Of a DNA stretch of 64,000 bases, positions 17,201 through 25,311 are shown piece after piece. This DNA comes from an uncultured Bacteroidales bacterium. Its GTDB lineage: Bacteria > Bacteroidota > Bacteroidia > Bacteroidales > Bacteroidaceae. The stretch covers positions 1 to 64,000 of the forward strand of contig CACYYM010000006.1 in the NCBI GenBank assembly GCA_902778625.1. Direction: 5' to 3'. Every line of letters starts with the position of its first letter. Within the stretch, counting starts at the first letter, position 1. The notes below the pieces were generated by a model, which saw only the letters and a program-made list of their open reading frames with translations, ran no database searches and was not told the origin of the DNA. A program made the position numbers and the translations under genes.

Positions 17201-20200
17201 TCTGCACCGTCTGCGGACAAGAAGATCCTAACTACACAGGCTTCCTTGCCATCATCAAAAACGCCAACTTCACCAACGACAGCAACTTCTGGACAGGCAA
17301 TGAGTTCGCTGTAAGTAATGGCGTAGCGGAGCAGGCAGGCAAGACGTTCAACACCTATCAGGACATCACCGACCTCGAGAACGGTGTCTATAAGCTCCGT
17401 CTGCAAGGCTTCAGCCGTGCTGCCGCTCTTGACAGCGAGGCTTACGACGAATTCGAGGAAGACATGCTGCGCAATACCTACTACTATGCAGAAAGTGCAG
17501 GCAAGCGTCAGGCTCGCCGCCTTGTCGACATCACCACCGACGGCAAGGATGCCAAGATGAACGACGGCATAGGCGAGGTGCAGCTGCCAAACGGCGAATA
17601 TGTCCCCTCGAACACAGCCGCTGCTGCTGTCTATATGGCAAAGGGTCACTACTGGAACAAGCCGCTCTATCTGGCTGTCACCGACGGCACCCTTCGCATT
17701 GGTCTGAGCAACCAGATCAATACCACCAACGCTTGGAGCGTCATCGACCGTGTTCGCATTGAATACGTGGGCAACGATGCCGCTGCATACGCTCTCATTG
17801 CTGAGCAGATTGTCGACGATGCTCAAAATCTTGACAACGTCCTGGGTCAGGAAACGCTTAAGGATGCCTACATCGACGTCATAGAAGGTGCAGAAAACCT
17901 TACAGAAATCGATGCCATCCTCGATGCTGCCGACCAGGCAAGCCGTCTGCCCGACCAGATCAAACTCAGCGTGGCAGCTTACGAGAGCTATGCTGCTGCC
18001 GTGCAAGCCATCATCGACGAATGGGAAAGCCGCGACGACCTCATTGGCGACGACGCCGACAGGCTCGAGACCTACCTGACCGAAGAGATGGAGCCGTCCG
18101 ACGACTTCCCCAACGGTACATATTTATATATTATGGAGAACCGCCAGCTCAATGCCGAGGAACTCGCAGCAGAAGTTGCCTTTGCACAGCAGTTGCTCCA
18201 GACTGCCATCCTGAACAGCGCTGCCGAGGGCTCCGACCTGACCTCGCTCATCGTCAATCCCAAGTTCGACAATGCTGAGGCTTGGAATGGCTGGACCGTC
18301 ACTGAGGGTCGCACTGAGAGCGGCTACAACATGGTACACAATGGAGGCTTTACCGACGTCTTCCCTGTGGCTGCAGCCTATAACATGGCGTTCGAGGTCA
18401 GCCAGGAGATCACAGGCTTGAGCGACGGCATCTATGCCCTCACAGCACAAGCCTTCCATCGTCCTGGTCAAGGTCACGAAGGCCTCATCGACGGCACAGA
18501 CGTCATTCCCGCAGAACTGTTTGTCAACAACTTCACAACGCCCGTGCTGAGCGTTTATGCCGACAAGATCAGCTACTCTGACGCACAGAACGGCATCAAC
18601 TGCCGCTACGATGCTACAGAGGACGAGAGTGCACCTCACAACGGTGAGCAGACTGGCAGCGTCGATATCGACACGGAAGAAGGCGACGGCTACTTCGTGC
18701 CCGACAACATCTATACATCCAGCTTCGCATTCAATGGCGACCGCTACAACCAGACAGCATACGGCATCGTGAAGGACGGCAAGCTCACCATCGGCATCCG
18801 CAACGGCGATACCCCTTGGCGCAACAAGAACCTGACAATCTGGGGCAACTTCCGCCTCACGTTCCTGGGCGAAAGCAGCAATGCCATCAGCGCTATCCTC
18901 GACCAGTACACTGACCGCGTCGAGCTCCTCGACCAGCAGCGCTACGACCAGGAGTACTACATCAGCCAGTCGCATCTCGATGCCATCCGAGGCAAGATTG
19001 ACGAAGCAAGAGACGCAGACACGGAGACTCAGCTGCAGCTCATCGAAGAGATCAATGCCGAGTTCCAGGCTGTTCCTGCCAGCGCCGACATCTATAAGCG
19101 CCTCTTCGAGATTGCACAGTTCGCTTCTGATATGATCGACGGCCTCGAGCCTGGCGACCTCCAAGACGAGCTTGCCACCATATACGAAGAGCTGGAGGGC
19201 ATCGTCGTGGAGGGCAGCCTGACCGACGAAGAGGCTGAGCAGAAGATTGCTGAGCTGATGACGAATCCTGCCATCGGCGGCGTTGTCTATGTTCAGGGCG
19301 ACCTCTACGACGAGAACAGTGCCGACGGCGCATGGCCCTATGGCCAGATGTGCTCGCTCTATCCGTTGCAGCTGAACAGCGAAGGCAAGTTCGTGGGAAC
19401 TGTTACCCTGCAGGACCGCAGTCGCCGTGCTAACGGTTACCAGCGTGCAGGCCTCTACTTCCGTCGCATCAACACAATCTACAAGAGCACCGACGGCACA
19501 CGCAGCTTCATCACACCCAGCCGTCATAGCTTCGACGTGCAGGAGGGCGGCTCCGACTTCCAAGCACTCAACGGCACCTACGACATCGTGCTCGACCTCG
19601 ACAACATGACTGTCGACTTCAATCAGGTGGACGAGTACAATTGGCCCAACGCAGTCTTCGTGACCGGCACGCTCAACAATCGCCAGGGCAGCTTAATGCG
19701 TTGGAAGAACGACGAGCAAGTGCCCCTGCAGCACGTAGGCAATGGCAAATACGTCGGCGTGGTTGACCTCGTCAACGACAACAGCAATCCATTCTGTTCG
19801 TTCGGCATCATGGCTTGCCGCAGCATTGAGGACATGGTGAACTACAGCCAGACTGTACGCGGCAGCTGGACAGAGGCACGCTATGGCAGCGAAACACAAT
19901 ACCTCGAGATCAACAGCGGCGAGGAAGTGACCGACCTCGTTCGTGGTCTCGACCGCACTTGGCGCATCTCGCCTGCCGGCAAGTATCTCATCGAGTTCGA
20001 CATGAACAACGCTTCCATGAAGGCTACCCTGCTCGACACGAAGGGCAACGGCACAGAAGGCAACCCATTGCAGATTGCCAACAAGAACGACCTGCAATCA
20101 CTGCGCGACCGCATGGCAAACGGCAAGACCCTCTTTGCTAAACTCACAGCCGACATCGACATGCAGGGCGAAGGCTGGTGGCCGCTCAACAGCACATTCT

Positions 20201-21012
20201 ACGCTAACAGCTACGAAGAAGGCTACGGCAAGGCTATCTCGCTCGACGGCACAGGACACATCATCATGAACCTCACCGTTCCCGCCAACAAGGACAACAC
20301 CTACGACGCAGGCTTCTTCGGCACACTGGCAGGTACCGTCACGAACCTCGGCTTCTACAATGCCAACGTCGATGGCGGCAACGCACAGAACACAGGCATC
20401 CTGGCCGGCTTCCTCGGCACAGACGAGAACCCCGCTACCGTAAGCGACTGCTACGTACACGGTAAACTCGTGGCAGCAGGTGCAGCAGGTGCCATCGCAG
20501 GCTGTGCAGGCACAGCAACAGTCACCAACGTCTATGCTAACGCCAACGTCAGCAGCGAAGACCTCGCTGGCGACCTCTTCGGTGCAGGCAACGAGACGCT
20601 CACCGTCGTCCACAGCTACGGCGCAGGCAAGTTCAACAACAGCCAAGCCACAGCAGCCTTCGGCGACGACTTCGGAGCAAGCACCGACAACGTCCTCTAC
20701 TTCGGCGTACAAAGCCAGGAAGAGATTGCCGACATCGTAAGTCAGTGGCAAGGATGGAACCCGAACGGCACCATCGGCAACGGCTGGCCTCTGCTCCAGT
20801 GGCAGGTTGAACGCGGCGACTACGCCAAGTACTGCGGCTTCGGCATCGCAGGCGATGCCAACGGCGACGGAGTTGCCGACATTGCTGATGTTACGTACGT
20901 CTTAACCCTCATGGCAAACAACACCTTCGATGCAAGAGCCGACATCAACGGTGACGGCATAATAGACATTGCCGACGTTACGAACATCCTGACCATCATG
21001 GCCAACCAGTAA
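14239..21012 (+). CDS. Giant surface protein: GLUG-type repeats plus dockerin-like end
   Basis: A 2257-aa exported protein with signal MKRKLYFLLLSGIMMLAGQA. Three related beta-rich sections contain GLUG-like motifs (TFDGAGHTVTLN, TFDGQGHRIKGM, HFDGQQHRISEM, each followed by G-x-x-G-x-x-x). Each section ends with a Cys pair module: GWCSVCG near 323, GFCINCG near 661, GFCTVCG near 986, spacing C-x-x-C. The middle (1000-1900) holds two sections resembling carbohydrate-binding modules. Another GLUG section follows at about 1930-2180. The last ~55 residues carry two calcium-loop repeats, DANGDGVADIADV and DINGDGIIDIADV, like a type I dockerin. No cohesin is seen in the window. There is no catalytic motif I can name. 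It follows the GH115 gene by 67 bp and may be co-transcribed. A role in adhesion or substrate binding is inferred. Confidence 0.8.
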   Translation: MKRKLYFLLLSGIMMLAGQAAWADLQQNENGAYLIGSKSDLQAWSEMSGYESTDVVLTGDIEGLDFMLCTNSASYSGTFDGAGHTVTLNYDFQGKQTGMFYNFAGTVKNLVVGGSIRASFKNCAALAAWNWSDNASFENVVSIVNIDVDYDANASNAGFIGYASRNATFRNCISAIKVQGNQGYNHGFVGWVTGGKSMTYTNCISIEEAETMNTFSWGNPADRASFTNCYCLQQDADAASAPGGCTYVTYDMVATGELCFKANGDQSSINWYQTLGTDAFPVPFDTHSQVYAVGEVNCAGVAIGDVTYSNDNSSPAPKHNDVDGWCSVCGTLMQDHITPNADGFLELGSVADVEWFAAMVNEAHQVTIKGMLTADIDYQGTVNAHTPIGLNTTYKYNGTFDGQGHRIKGMVIDGTSNFQGFFGVIRGATVIRNLIIDSSCSVTGPSGIGGLVGAAQIDAGSPLIIENCVNEATVTATSGSAAGILGAGQSGYPAIQLKNCLNTGEITGSPATAFCSWINKGGSSITNCINLGNIVGADMAGNKFDYYCQLIRYEPGTMVVTNCFDFTDFDDQGAGHQGTDGDWLTDEPLEGGELCFLLNGDQTNIAWYQRLDTDAYPVPYYIEGGQVYAGGELNCDGTPLDVNGYSNTPSGTIPPHEYEDGFCINCGNGDPDYAPLVDDFRMISNASQLYWFARMVNEFGNAGWNARLTDDINMADYNDMFEPIGNGTNPYRGHFDGQQHRISEMHLNTSMNYTGFIGRCGNGALIENLLLDETCSINATGECVALVGGTNQMAGTVTLRNLGNMGNVYASGVQAAGIFGGNTGSQTTLLIENCFSTGAIEGGSDAAALVGWGGSGGKATINNCWSCSEVSGYSESKGLYFARVTDGHLSNNYCTSEVEQQVALISYDEIMDGSLCYKLNGDQSTITWFQNLDNDAEVDDQPLPFSNGHAQVYPKGKMLCDGTVDPSGMTYSNNNEVIIPDHNFEDGFCTVCGQEDPNYTGFLAIIKNANFTNDSNFWTGNEFAVSNGVAEQAGKTFNTYQDITDLENGVYKLRLQGFSRAAALDSEAYDEFEEDMLRNTYYYAESAGKRQARRLVDITTDGKDAKMNDGIGEVQLPNGEYVPSNTAAAAVYMAKGHYWNKPLYLAVTDGTLRIGLSNQINTTNAWSVIDRVRIEYVGNDAAAYALIAEQIVDDAQNLDNVLGQETLKDAYIDVIEGAENLTEIDAILDAADQASRLPDQIKLSVAAYESYAAAVQAIIDEWESRDDLIGDDADRLETYLTEEMEPSDDFPNGTYLYIMENRQLNAEELAAEVAFAQQLLQTAILNSAAEGSDLTSLIVNPKFDNAEAWNGWTVTEGRTESGYNMVHNGGFTDVFPVAAAYNMAFEVSQEITGLSDGIYALTAQAFHRPGQGHEGLIDGTDVIPAELFVNNFTTPVLSVYADKISYSDAQNGINCRYDATEDESAPHNGEQTGSVDIDTEEGDGYFVPDNIYTSSFAFNGDRYNQTAYGIVKDGKLTIGIRNGDTPWRNKNLTIWGNFRLTFLGESSNAISAILDQYTDRVELLDQQRYDQEYYISQSHLDAIRGKIDEARDADTETQLQLIEEINAEFQAVPASADIYKRLFEIAQFASDMIDGLEPGDLQDELATIYEELEGIVVEGSLTDEEAEQKIAELMTNPAIGGVVYVQGDLYDENSADGAWPYGQMCSLYPLQLNSEGKFVGTVTLQDRSRRANGYQRAGLYFRRINTIYKSTDGTRSFITPSRHSFDVQEGGSDFQALNGTYDIVLDLDNMTVDFNQVDEYNWPNAVFVTGTLNNRQGSLMRWKNDEQVPLQHVGNGKYVGVVDLVNDNSNPFCSFGIMACRSIEDMVNYSQTVRGSWTEARYGSETQYLEINSGEEVTDLVRGLDRTWRISPAGKYLIEFDMNNASMKATLLDTKGNGTEGNPLQIANKNDLQSLRDRMANGKTLFAKLTADIDMQGEGWWPLNSTFYANSYEEGYGKAISLDGTGHIIMNLTVPANKDNTYDAGFFGTLAGTVTNLGFYNANVDGGNAQNTGILAGFLGTDENPATVSDCYVHGKLVAAGAAGAIAGCAGTATVTNVYANANVSSEDLAGDLFGAGNETLTVVHSYGAGKFNNSQATAAFGDDFGASTDNVLYFGVQSQEEIADIVSQWQGWNPNGTIGNGWPLLQWQVERGDYAKYCGFGIAGDANGDGVADIADVTYVLTLMANNTFDARADINGDGIIDIADVTNILTIMANQ

Positions 21013-21052
21013 TCGGGAACGCGGACGTCTCGTCCGCCACCCCATAAACAGC

Positions 21053-21090
21053 AAAGCCTCTTGCGAGATTTTCGCAGGAGGCTTTCTTTG
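21053..21090 (+). terminator. Terminator after the giant gene
   Basis: AAAGCCTC-x-TGCGA (from 21053) pairs with TCGCA-GGAGGCTTT (ending 21085), followed by a T-rich stretch. Confidence 0.8.
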
Positions 21091-21098
21091 TTTTCAAA

Positions 21099-21156
21099 CA
21101 CCGTGTTAAGTTGACCAACTTAACGTGTTAAGTTGACCGATTTAACGTGTTAAGTT
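21099..21156. repeat. 22-bp-period palindrome array (TTAACGTGTTAA type)
   Basis: One partial and two full units; AACTTAAC-GT-GTTAAGTT at 21117-21134 is the cleanest. Spacing is 22 bp. The array lies between convergent genes, just past a terminator. Confidence 0.85.
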
Positions 21157-21217
21157 TCCCATCAAACCCATTCGTCCCACGAATCCTATCTTACCCATAA
21201 AAATAATACAACACAAA

Positions 21218-21392
21218 ATCAAAAACACTCGTCACTCGTCAGGTTTAGTGTTTAACGTAAAGGATTTCAACCACTTACACCCTGATGAGTACCTGACGAC
21301 TCATCATCACTCATCAGGGCACTCATCAGGCTTTTACTTGCTAATTATCAACAGATTACAGGCGAACCTGATGAGTGACGAGTGTTTTTGAT
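21218..21392. repeat. Long inverted repeat (28-bp arms)
   Basis: Arms at 21218-21245 and 21365-21392 are complementary at 27 of 28 positions. The interior carries further copies of CCTGATGAGT/ACTCATCAGG in both orientations, so RNA from either strand could fold into a long branched hairpin. No open frame inside. The gap 21013-21510 holds only this element, the palindrome array and two terminators. Confidence 0.85.
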
Positions 21393-21414
21393 TTCTCTGC
21401 GAATTTACAAAATG

Positions 21415-21458
21415 CCACAAAAACTCAGCCCGCTCGACCATTACGGCCAAGCGGGCTG
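21415..21458 (-). terminator. Terminator for the minus-strand peptide gene
   Basis: CAGCCCGCT (21426-21434) pairs with AGCGGGCTG (21450-21458). On the minus strand the stem is followed by GAGTTTTTG, about 50 bp after the stop of the peptide gene. Confidence 0.7.
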
Positions 21459-21510
21459 ATTATCAAATCCTGTGTCCGACATCTTTACCTCAGACACCAG
21501 ACGCAGTCTG

Positions 21511-21684
21511 CTACCATTCTTCGTCCCAAACGCTCGAGCCACCCTTCACAAGGGCAGGTGCGCCTTCGGTCGCTTCCTTATCTTTAAGCTCCGTCTGGCT
21601 TCCATCATAGACACTGAGAGCAATGATCGAATTCGCAGAGAGGCATACAGCAAAGGCCTCAGGTGTAACATACGTCTTCTTCAT
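21511..21684 (-). CDS. WDEEW-family small peptide (copy 1)
   Basis: A 57-residue peptide that opens MKKTYVTPEAFAVCLSAN and ends SSVWDEEW. Two other genes in the window (25050-25217 and 49160-49330) encode peptides with the same opening (MKKTY-I/V-x-P), a hydrophobic-to-polar stretch around residues 10-25, a variable middle, and the same last five residues. Its ATG overlaps the TAA of the endonuclease gene by one base (TAATG), so translation is probably coupled. In each case the gene upstream encodes a large exported protein. There is no typical signal peptide, although the segment near residues 8-24 is mildly hydrophobic. Function unknown. It could be an accessory or inhibitor peptide, or a precursor of a modified peptide; neither is shown. 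Confidence 0.8.
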   Translation of the reverse strand: MKKTYVTPEAFAVCLSANSIIALSVYDGSQTELKDKEATEGAPALVKGGSSVWDEEW

Positions 21685-24371
21685 TACCTCAGAACCTTTT
21701 TGCCGTTAACAATATTGATGCCCTTTTGCATCTTGCTCAAACGCTGACCAGCCAGATTGTAGATGGCATCCTCATTTTGAATTTTGAATTTTGAATTTTG
21801 AATTGATTCAATGCCCGTCGGGTCGTTCTCGAGGTCGAGAAGGAAGCACTTCACATTGGTGCTAGCAGGAACTTGAATGTAAGCGCGATTAGTAGCCACA
21901 GGGTTATTGTTCGCCTTGTAGAAGCCCAGGCCTTCGTCGCCGTTGAACAGGATGTAGTTCTTGTCATCGTACGAAACAGCCGCACCTGTGCCACGAACAA
22001 ACGCATTGCCCGTCACGTCATCAGTCGTACCGCTATAGACAGGAATGTCATCGCTGGCACCACCCACCTTATAGAGCAGCACACCAGTATTCGCAGGCAC
22101 CTTCTCAACCTCGCGGAAAATCAAATTATCACCACTTACCATTGCATAGAAAGCCCGAATCTCAGAGTTCGAGAAGTCGAGAGCATAGTCGCTCGCAAAC
22201 GTGCCGCAACCAAGATTGCTAACAGTGACTGAGACAGCACTCGGCGCAATTAATTTGTAAAGTTGTATGTCTTTCTGACTGCTTGTGAAATAGCGGAAAC
22301 GTGATTGACCAGACTGGGAATTAAAATATAGATAAGTCGAACTACTTTGAATATATACATTACCCTGGAAGTTAAACGCTATTTCATTCGTATAGGAGTT
22401 TGATCTGCTACTTTTAAGAGCATTAGATTTCGACGTGTTGCCTATATAATATCCTGAAGCACTCTTTACACTGTATCCTCCCGTCTTTGATGTAATGGTG
22501 AAAGTCGCAGCCATAACATCAGGAGAAACCTCTATCTTATTGTCCGAGATTGTCACAGGAATGTTATTGTTTGCAGCATCAAGCGCAGTCAAAGCGCCAT
22601 TGAATGCCACGCTTCCTGTCTCATATACGATTAGATAAGTACCTCCATCCTCGAAGTCTTCCATTGATGTAATCTTCGTAAAATAACCACCGACAGATTC
22701 TGATGTTTTATCGTCTACAGTAACAGTGAATGTTACAGAGCCAGCCTCGTATGTCTCATCAGCAGCTTGGCTGACGGTAATGGTCTGGGCAGATGTAGTC
22801 TTTGCAACAGGCGTCACTGTAATCGTCTTTGTGCTTTGATTGACACTCGTCGTCACATAACCTGCACCTCCGCTCACCGTCACAGCACCTGTGCTCGATG
22901 TCGTGTAACTGATTGTCTGAGCAGAAGCATTATTGGAAAGATCGAAGTTGAGAGCAATCGGAGCACCAGTTAATGCAAGGTCGCTTGAAGTAAGGGAAGG
23001 ATTTGTTGACTCAATAAGTTTATAAAGTTGAATCTCTTGCAGACCACCCGAGTAATAACGGAAACGGGATTGGCCAGCCTGAGGATTAAAATTCAGACGA
23101 GTTGAGTTACATTTAATAAGCACATTACCCGTACTTGTCTGAAACTCAATGATATTTGTATAACTATCAGTGTCTAAACTACTAAGGCCGTTACTACTTT
23201 GGTTCGCATTACCAATGTATTTTCCTGAAGCACTCTTTACACTATATCCTCCCGTCTTGGCTGTAATAGTGAAGGTAGACGCCATAACGGTCTGAGTAGC
23301 CTCTATTTTATGGTCAGAGATAGTTACAGAGATATTATTTTCAGCAACATCGAGTGTCGTTAAAGCTCCATTGAAAGCCTTACTACCGTTCTCATACACT
23401 ATCAAATATGTACCCCCACTCTCAAGGTCATTCATTGAAGTAATCCTCACAAAGTAGTTGGAGTCGTCCCCTGGATCAGGCCCTGGGCCTGGATCGTCGC
23501 CTCCGCTGCCATAGCCTTCTGGAATCACATAATCATCATAGTCGAAGTCATCAGTATTCGTGCCCCAGATGTATTGCTCCAGGCCGGGATAGTCGATGAA
23601 AGGATTGCGGTTGTTCTGAATGCCATAGACGGCATTGTTGCGGTTTATCTCCTTCTCGCTTACAGGATCGTTCTTTGCCCACTTCAGCAGCATATTCAGC
23701 TGCCAAGTGGTAAAGGCAGGATAAGTCGTACCGTCTATCGTAGCTCGCGACTCGCTGTTCTTCGAGTACCAGTCCGCCAACTTCTCCTCGTAGCGAGTCA
23801 CCATATAAAAATATGTACGCGCGAAGTCACCCTTGTACTCGTTTGCAGGCTCAAACACTGTGCCCGAGTAGCCGTTGACAGAACAAGGACCCAGTTTACT
23901 GAAGCCGTTGGCAGAAGAGTAAGTAGGGCTTGACACTTCTCCGAAAGGATAGTTGCTGCGCTTGTTGTTCACAAAGCCATCTGTCGGATACATGTGGTGC
24001 AAGTCGGTGTACATAGGCTTCACCTCTCCACCGAACCAGCTCTTGGGGAACGAGTGCTCGCGATTGTAGCTGTCGCCCTCGCCCTGATAATTGTGACCTT
24101 GTGCAGAGCCACCAGGCACATAGTTCGTCGTGTTGGAGTACATGTCCCATATCTTGCCATCGCTGCGAACATCATAAGTGTTGAAGAACGTCCACAGATA
24201 ATCGTCGCCTTTCTCTATGGTTGTCTGCACGATGCCGCACAGTGCCGTCTTTAGCTCAGAGCCCTTCTTTCCGTTTGCAGCGCTATAGTATGTGCCTGAG
24301 CCATTTGGTGCATCAGCAAAAGTGCACATCGCCACTGCAGCCAGCAGCAAGGTAATGTAAGTCCTTTTCAT
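21684..24371 (-). CDS. Exported endonuclease I with repeated C-terminal modules
   Basis: An 895-aa exported nuclease. A signal peptide (YITLLLAAVAMCTFADA) precedes an endonuclease I domain at about 20-265 with the catalytic blocks NREHSFPKSW (His 106) and DLHHMYPTDG (His 125, 126) and the NNKRSNYPFG block. Such enzymes degrade extracellular or periplasmic DNA with a metal ion. After a Gly/Pro/Asp linker (~290-300) come two copies of a ~150-residue module (ITSM-x-D-x-E-x-GGTYLIVYE ... GGYSVKSASG ... GQSRFRY), separated by an Ig-like segment. The tail IYNLAGQRLSKMQKGINIV resembles a type IX sorting signal. The linker just before it, IQNSKFKIQN, is encoded by a 7-bp repeat. The downstream WDEEW peptide gene overlaps the stop. 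Confidence 0.88.
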   Translation of the reverse strand: MKRTYITLLLAAVAMCTFADAPNGSGTYYSAANGKKGSELKTALCGIVQTTIEKGDDYLWTFFNTYDVRSDGKIWDMYSNTTNYVPGGSAQGHNYQGEGDSYNREHSFPKSWFGGEVKPMYTDLHHMYPTDGFVNNKRSNYPFGEVSSPTYSSANGFSKLGPCSVNGYSGTVFEPANEYKGDFARTYFYMVTRYEEKLADWYSKNSESRATIDGTTYPAFTTWQLNMLLKWAKNDPVSEKEINRNNAVYGIQNNRNPFIDYPGLEQYIWGTNTDDFDYDDYVIPEGYGSGGDDPGPGPDPGDDSNYFVRITSMNDLESGGTYLIVYENGSKAFNGALTTLDVAENNISVTISDHKIEATQTVMASTFTITAKTGGYSVKSASGKYIGNANQSSNGLSSLDTDSYTNIIEFQTSTGNVLIKCNSTRLNFNPQAGQSRFRYYSGGLQEIQLYKLIESTNPSLTSSDLALTGAPIALNFDLSNNASAQTISYTTSSTGAVTVSGGAGYVTTSVNQSTKTITVTPVAKTTSAQTITVSQAADETYEAGSVTFTVTVDDKTSESVGGYFTKITSMEDFEDGGTYLIVYETGSVAFNGALTALDAANNNIPVTISDNKIEVSPDVMAATFTITSKTGGYSVKSASGYYIGNTSKSNALKSSRSNSYTNEIAFNFQGNVYIQSSSTYLYFNSQSGQSRFRYFTSSQKDIQLYKLIAPSAVSVTVSNLGCGTFASDYALDFSNSEIRAFYAMVSGDNLIFREVEKVPANTGVLLYKVGGASDDIPVYSGTTDDVTGNAFVRGTGAAVSYDDKNYILFNGDEGLGFYKANNNPVATNRAYIQVPASTNVKCFLLDLENDPTGIESIQNSKFKIQNEDAIYNLAGQRLSKMQKGINIVNGKKVLR

Positions 24372-24386
24372 AGTTCCTTTTTTAGC

Positions 24387-24432
24387 GTCCCTAAAGTCCT
24401 TAAGGTCCCTAGAGTCCTTAGAGTCCTTTTAG
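24387..24432. repeat. 9-bp repeat GTCCTTAAG, left flank of four-helix gene
   Basis: Five units begin at 24387, 24396, 24405, 24414 and 24423, variants of GTCCTTAAG. The array overlaps the last codons of the adjacent four-helix-bundle gene, and related units flank that gene on its other side. Confidence 0.8.
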
Positions 24433-24969
24433 GTGTTCTCTTCTTATGCGGCTCATTTTTTCCGAGAAGCCGCCATTATCGGTAAAGTCCTTCTCCAGGC
24501 GTTCCAGTTGCTTGAACAGCAGGTAGTCAGCCTGATTGATGAGAATGATCGCCATGTTGGCAATCGTCTCAGGTGGGCGGGTGGCGCACAGCTGCAGAAA
24601 GTACTCTGCATCGCTGTGCTCACGTCCCAGTTCGCGCATGGCCGTGTATTCAGGGGAGCCTTCCTCCCATCTGCGATGGCCACGTGTGCGCAAATAGTCA
24701 ATGTAGTCCTCCAGCAGTTCCTGAAGACTTGCCTTCGCCACATTGACCAGTTTGATTTCAGTCTTGGCAGAGGTAGCTGAAGCAGCACAGCCCTCGACGA
24801 TGTTCTGCTTGCCAGAGCGAGCAGCCTGCACCATCTGGTCCACCGTCCGATCCCCCTTTTGAAGGAAATGCTGACAGAAGAAGAAAGTCATCTCGTAGAT
24901 GACTTCCGTCTTCTGGTAGGACAGCAACTTACGGTAGTCACCGCTGTGCCGAATCAACTTCTCAGCCAT
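24418..24969 (-). CDS. Four-helix-bundle suffix-domain protein
   Basis: A 183-aa, highly helical, soluble protein. The N-terminal ~125 residues (YQKTEVIYEMTFFFCQHFL...RTVDQMVQAARSGKQNIVEG) match the four-helix-bundle proteins related to those encoded in 23S rRNA intervening sequences, and to the Avd accessory protein fold. The C-terminal part (DAEYFLQLCATRPPETIANMAIILINQADYLL) is the extension known as the suffix domain in that family. These proteins are basic and thought to bind nucleic acid; function is not established. It is bracketed by 9-bp GTCCTTAAG repeats, and the left array encodes its last residues (LKGL). It lies between a WDEEW peptide gene and the endonuclease gene, all on the minus strand. 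Confidence 0.85.
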   Translation of the reverse strand: MAEKLIRHSGDYRKLLSYQKTEVIYEMTFFFCQHFLQKGDRTVDQMVQAARSGKQNIVEGCAASATSAKTEIKLVNVAKASLQELLEDYIDYLRTRGHRRWEEGSPEYTAMRELGREHSDAEYFLQLCATRPPETIANMAIILINQADYLLFKQLERLEKDFTDNGGFSEKMSRIRREHLKGL

Positions 24970-24986
24970 AAGGCTTTAGCTTTTAA

Positions 24987-25044
24987 AGTCCCTAAGGCCC
25001 TTAAGGCTCCTTTAAGTCCTTAAAGTCCTTAGAGACCTTAGGGT
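24987..25044. repeat. 9-bp repeat GTCCTTAAG, right flank of four-helix gene
   Basis: About six units (variants of GTCCCTAAG, GCCCTTAAG, GTCCTTAAA, GTCCTTAGA, GACCTTAGG) begin 17 bp outside the start codon. Same family as the array at the other end of the gene and as 30838-30882. Confidence 0.8.
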
Positions 25045-25049
25045 CTGCA

Positions 25050-25217
25050 TTACCACTCTTCGTCCCAGACGTTCTTGTCGGTAATGCCTGTTTGCTCCTT
25101 TACTTCGAATTCATCTGGGTCTGTTGGAGTATTACCTATTGGCTTTGATGCTGCCATCATCTGGCAGGTACCGAGCTGCACAGAGAGCATCTCTGGAATA
25201 ATATATGTCTTTTTCAT
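25050..25217 (-). CDS. WDEEW-family small peptide (copy 2)
   Basis: A 55-residue peptide with start MKKTYIIPEMLSVQLGTC, then a QMMAAS motif, a polar and acidic middle, and end NVWDEEW. It shares MKKTYIIP, the LGTC-x-MMA block and WDEEW with copy 3 (49160-49330), and is more distant from copy 1. It lies 94 bp downstream of the 1045-aa exported protein gene on the same strand, with a GC-rich hairpin between. The gene is hidden under longer frames on the other strand and would be missed by a length cut-off. Function unknown. Confidence 0.82.
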   Translation of the reverse strand: MKKTYIIPEMLSVQLGTCQMMAASKPIGNTPTDPDEFEVKEQTGITDKNVWDEEW

Positions 25218-25269
25218 AATATACACCTTTTTCTTTAAAAAGTTAAGAGTTACGAAAGAAATATTCCTT

Positions 25270-25302
25270 CCCCAACCCCCTCTCTTGAGGAGAGGGCTGG
25301 GG
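25270..25302. repeat. GC-rich intergenic hairpin (CCCCAACCCCC type)
   Basis: CCCCAACCCCCTCTC pairs with GAGAGGGCTGGGG around a short loop. Its core also appears in frame inside the 1295-aa protein gene (49414-49448), and a relative occurs at 34926-34960. Confidence 0.7.
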
Positions 25303-25311
25303 TGAGGCTTT

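Noticed and set aside
21260..21380. CTGATGAG motifs inside the long inverted repeat, reminiscent of a hammerhead ribozyme core
   Set aside because: No GAAA box and no suitably placed cleavage triplet or three-stem arrangement could be traced; the motif is simply part of the repeated CCTGATGAGT unit.
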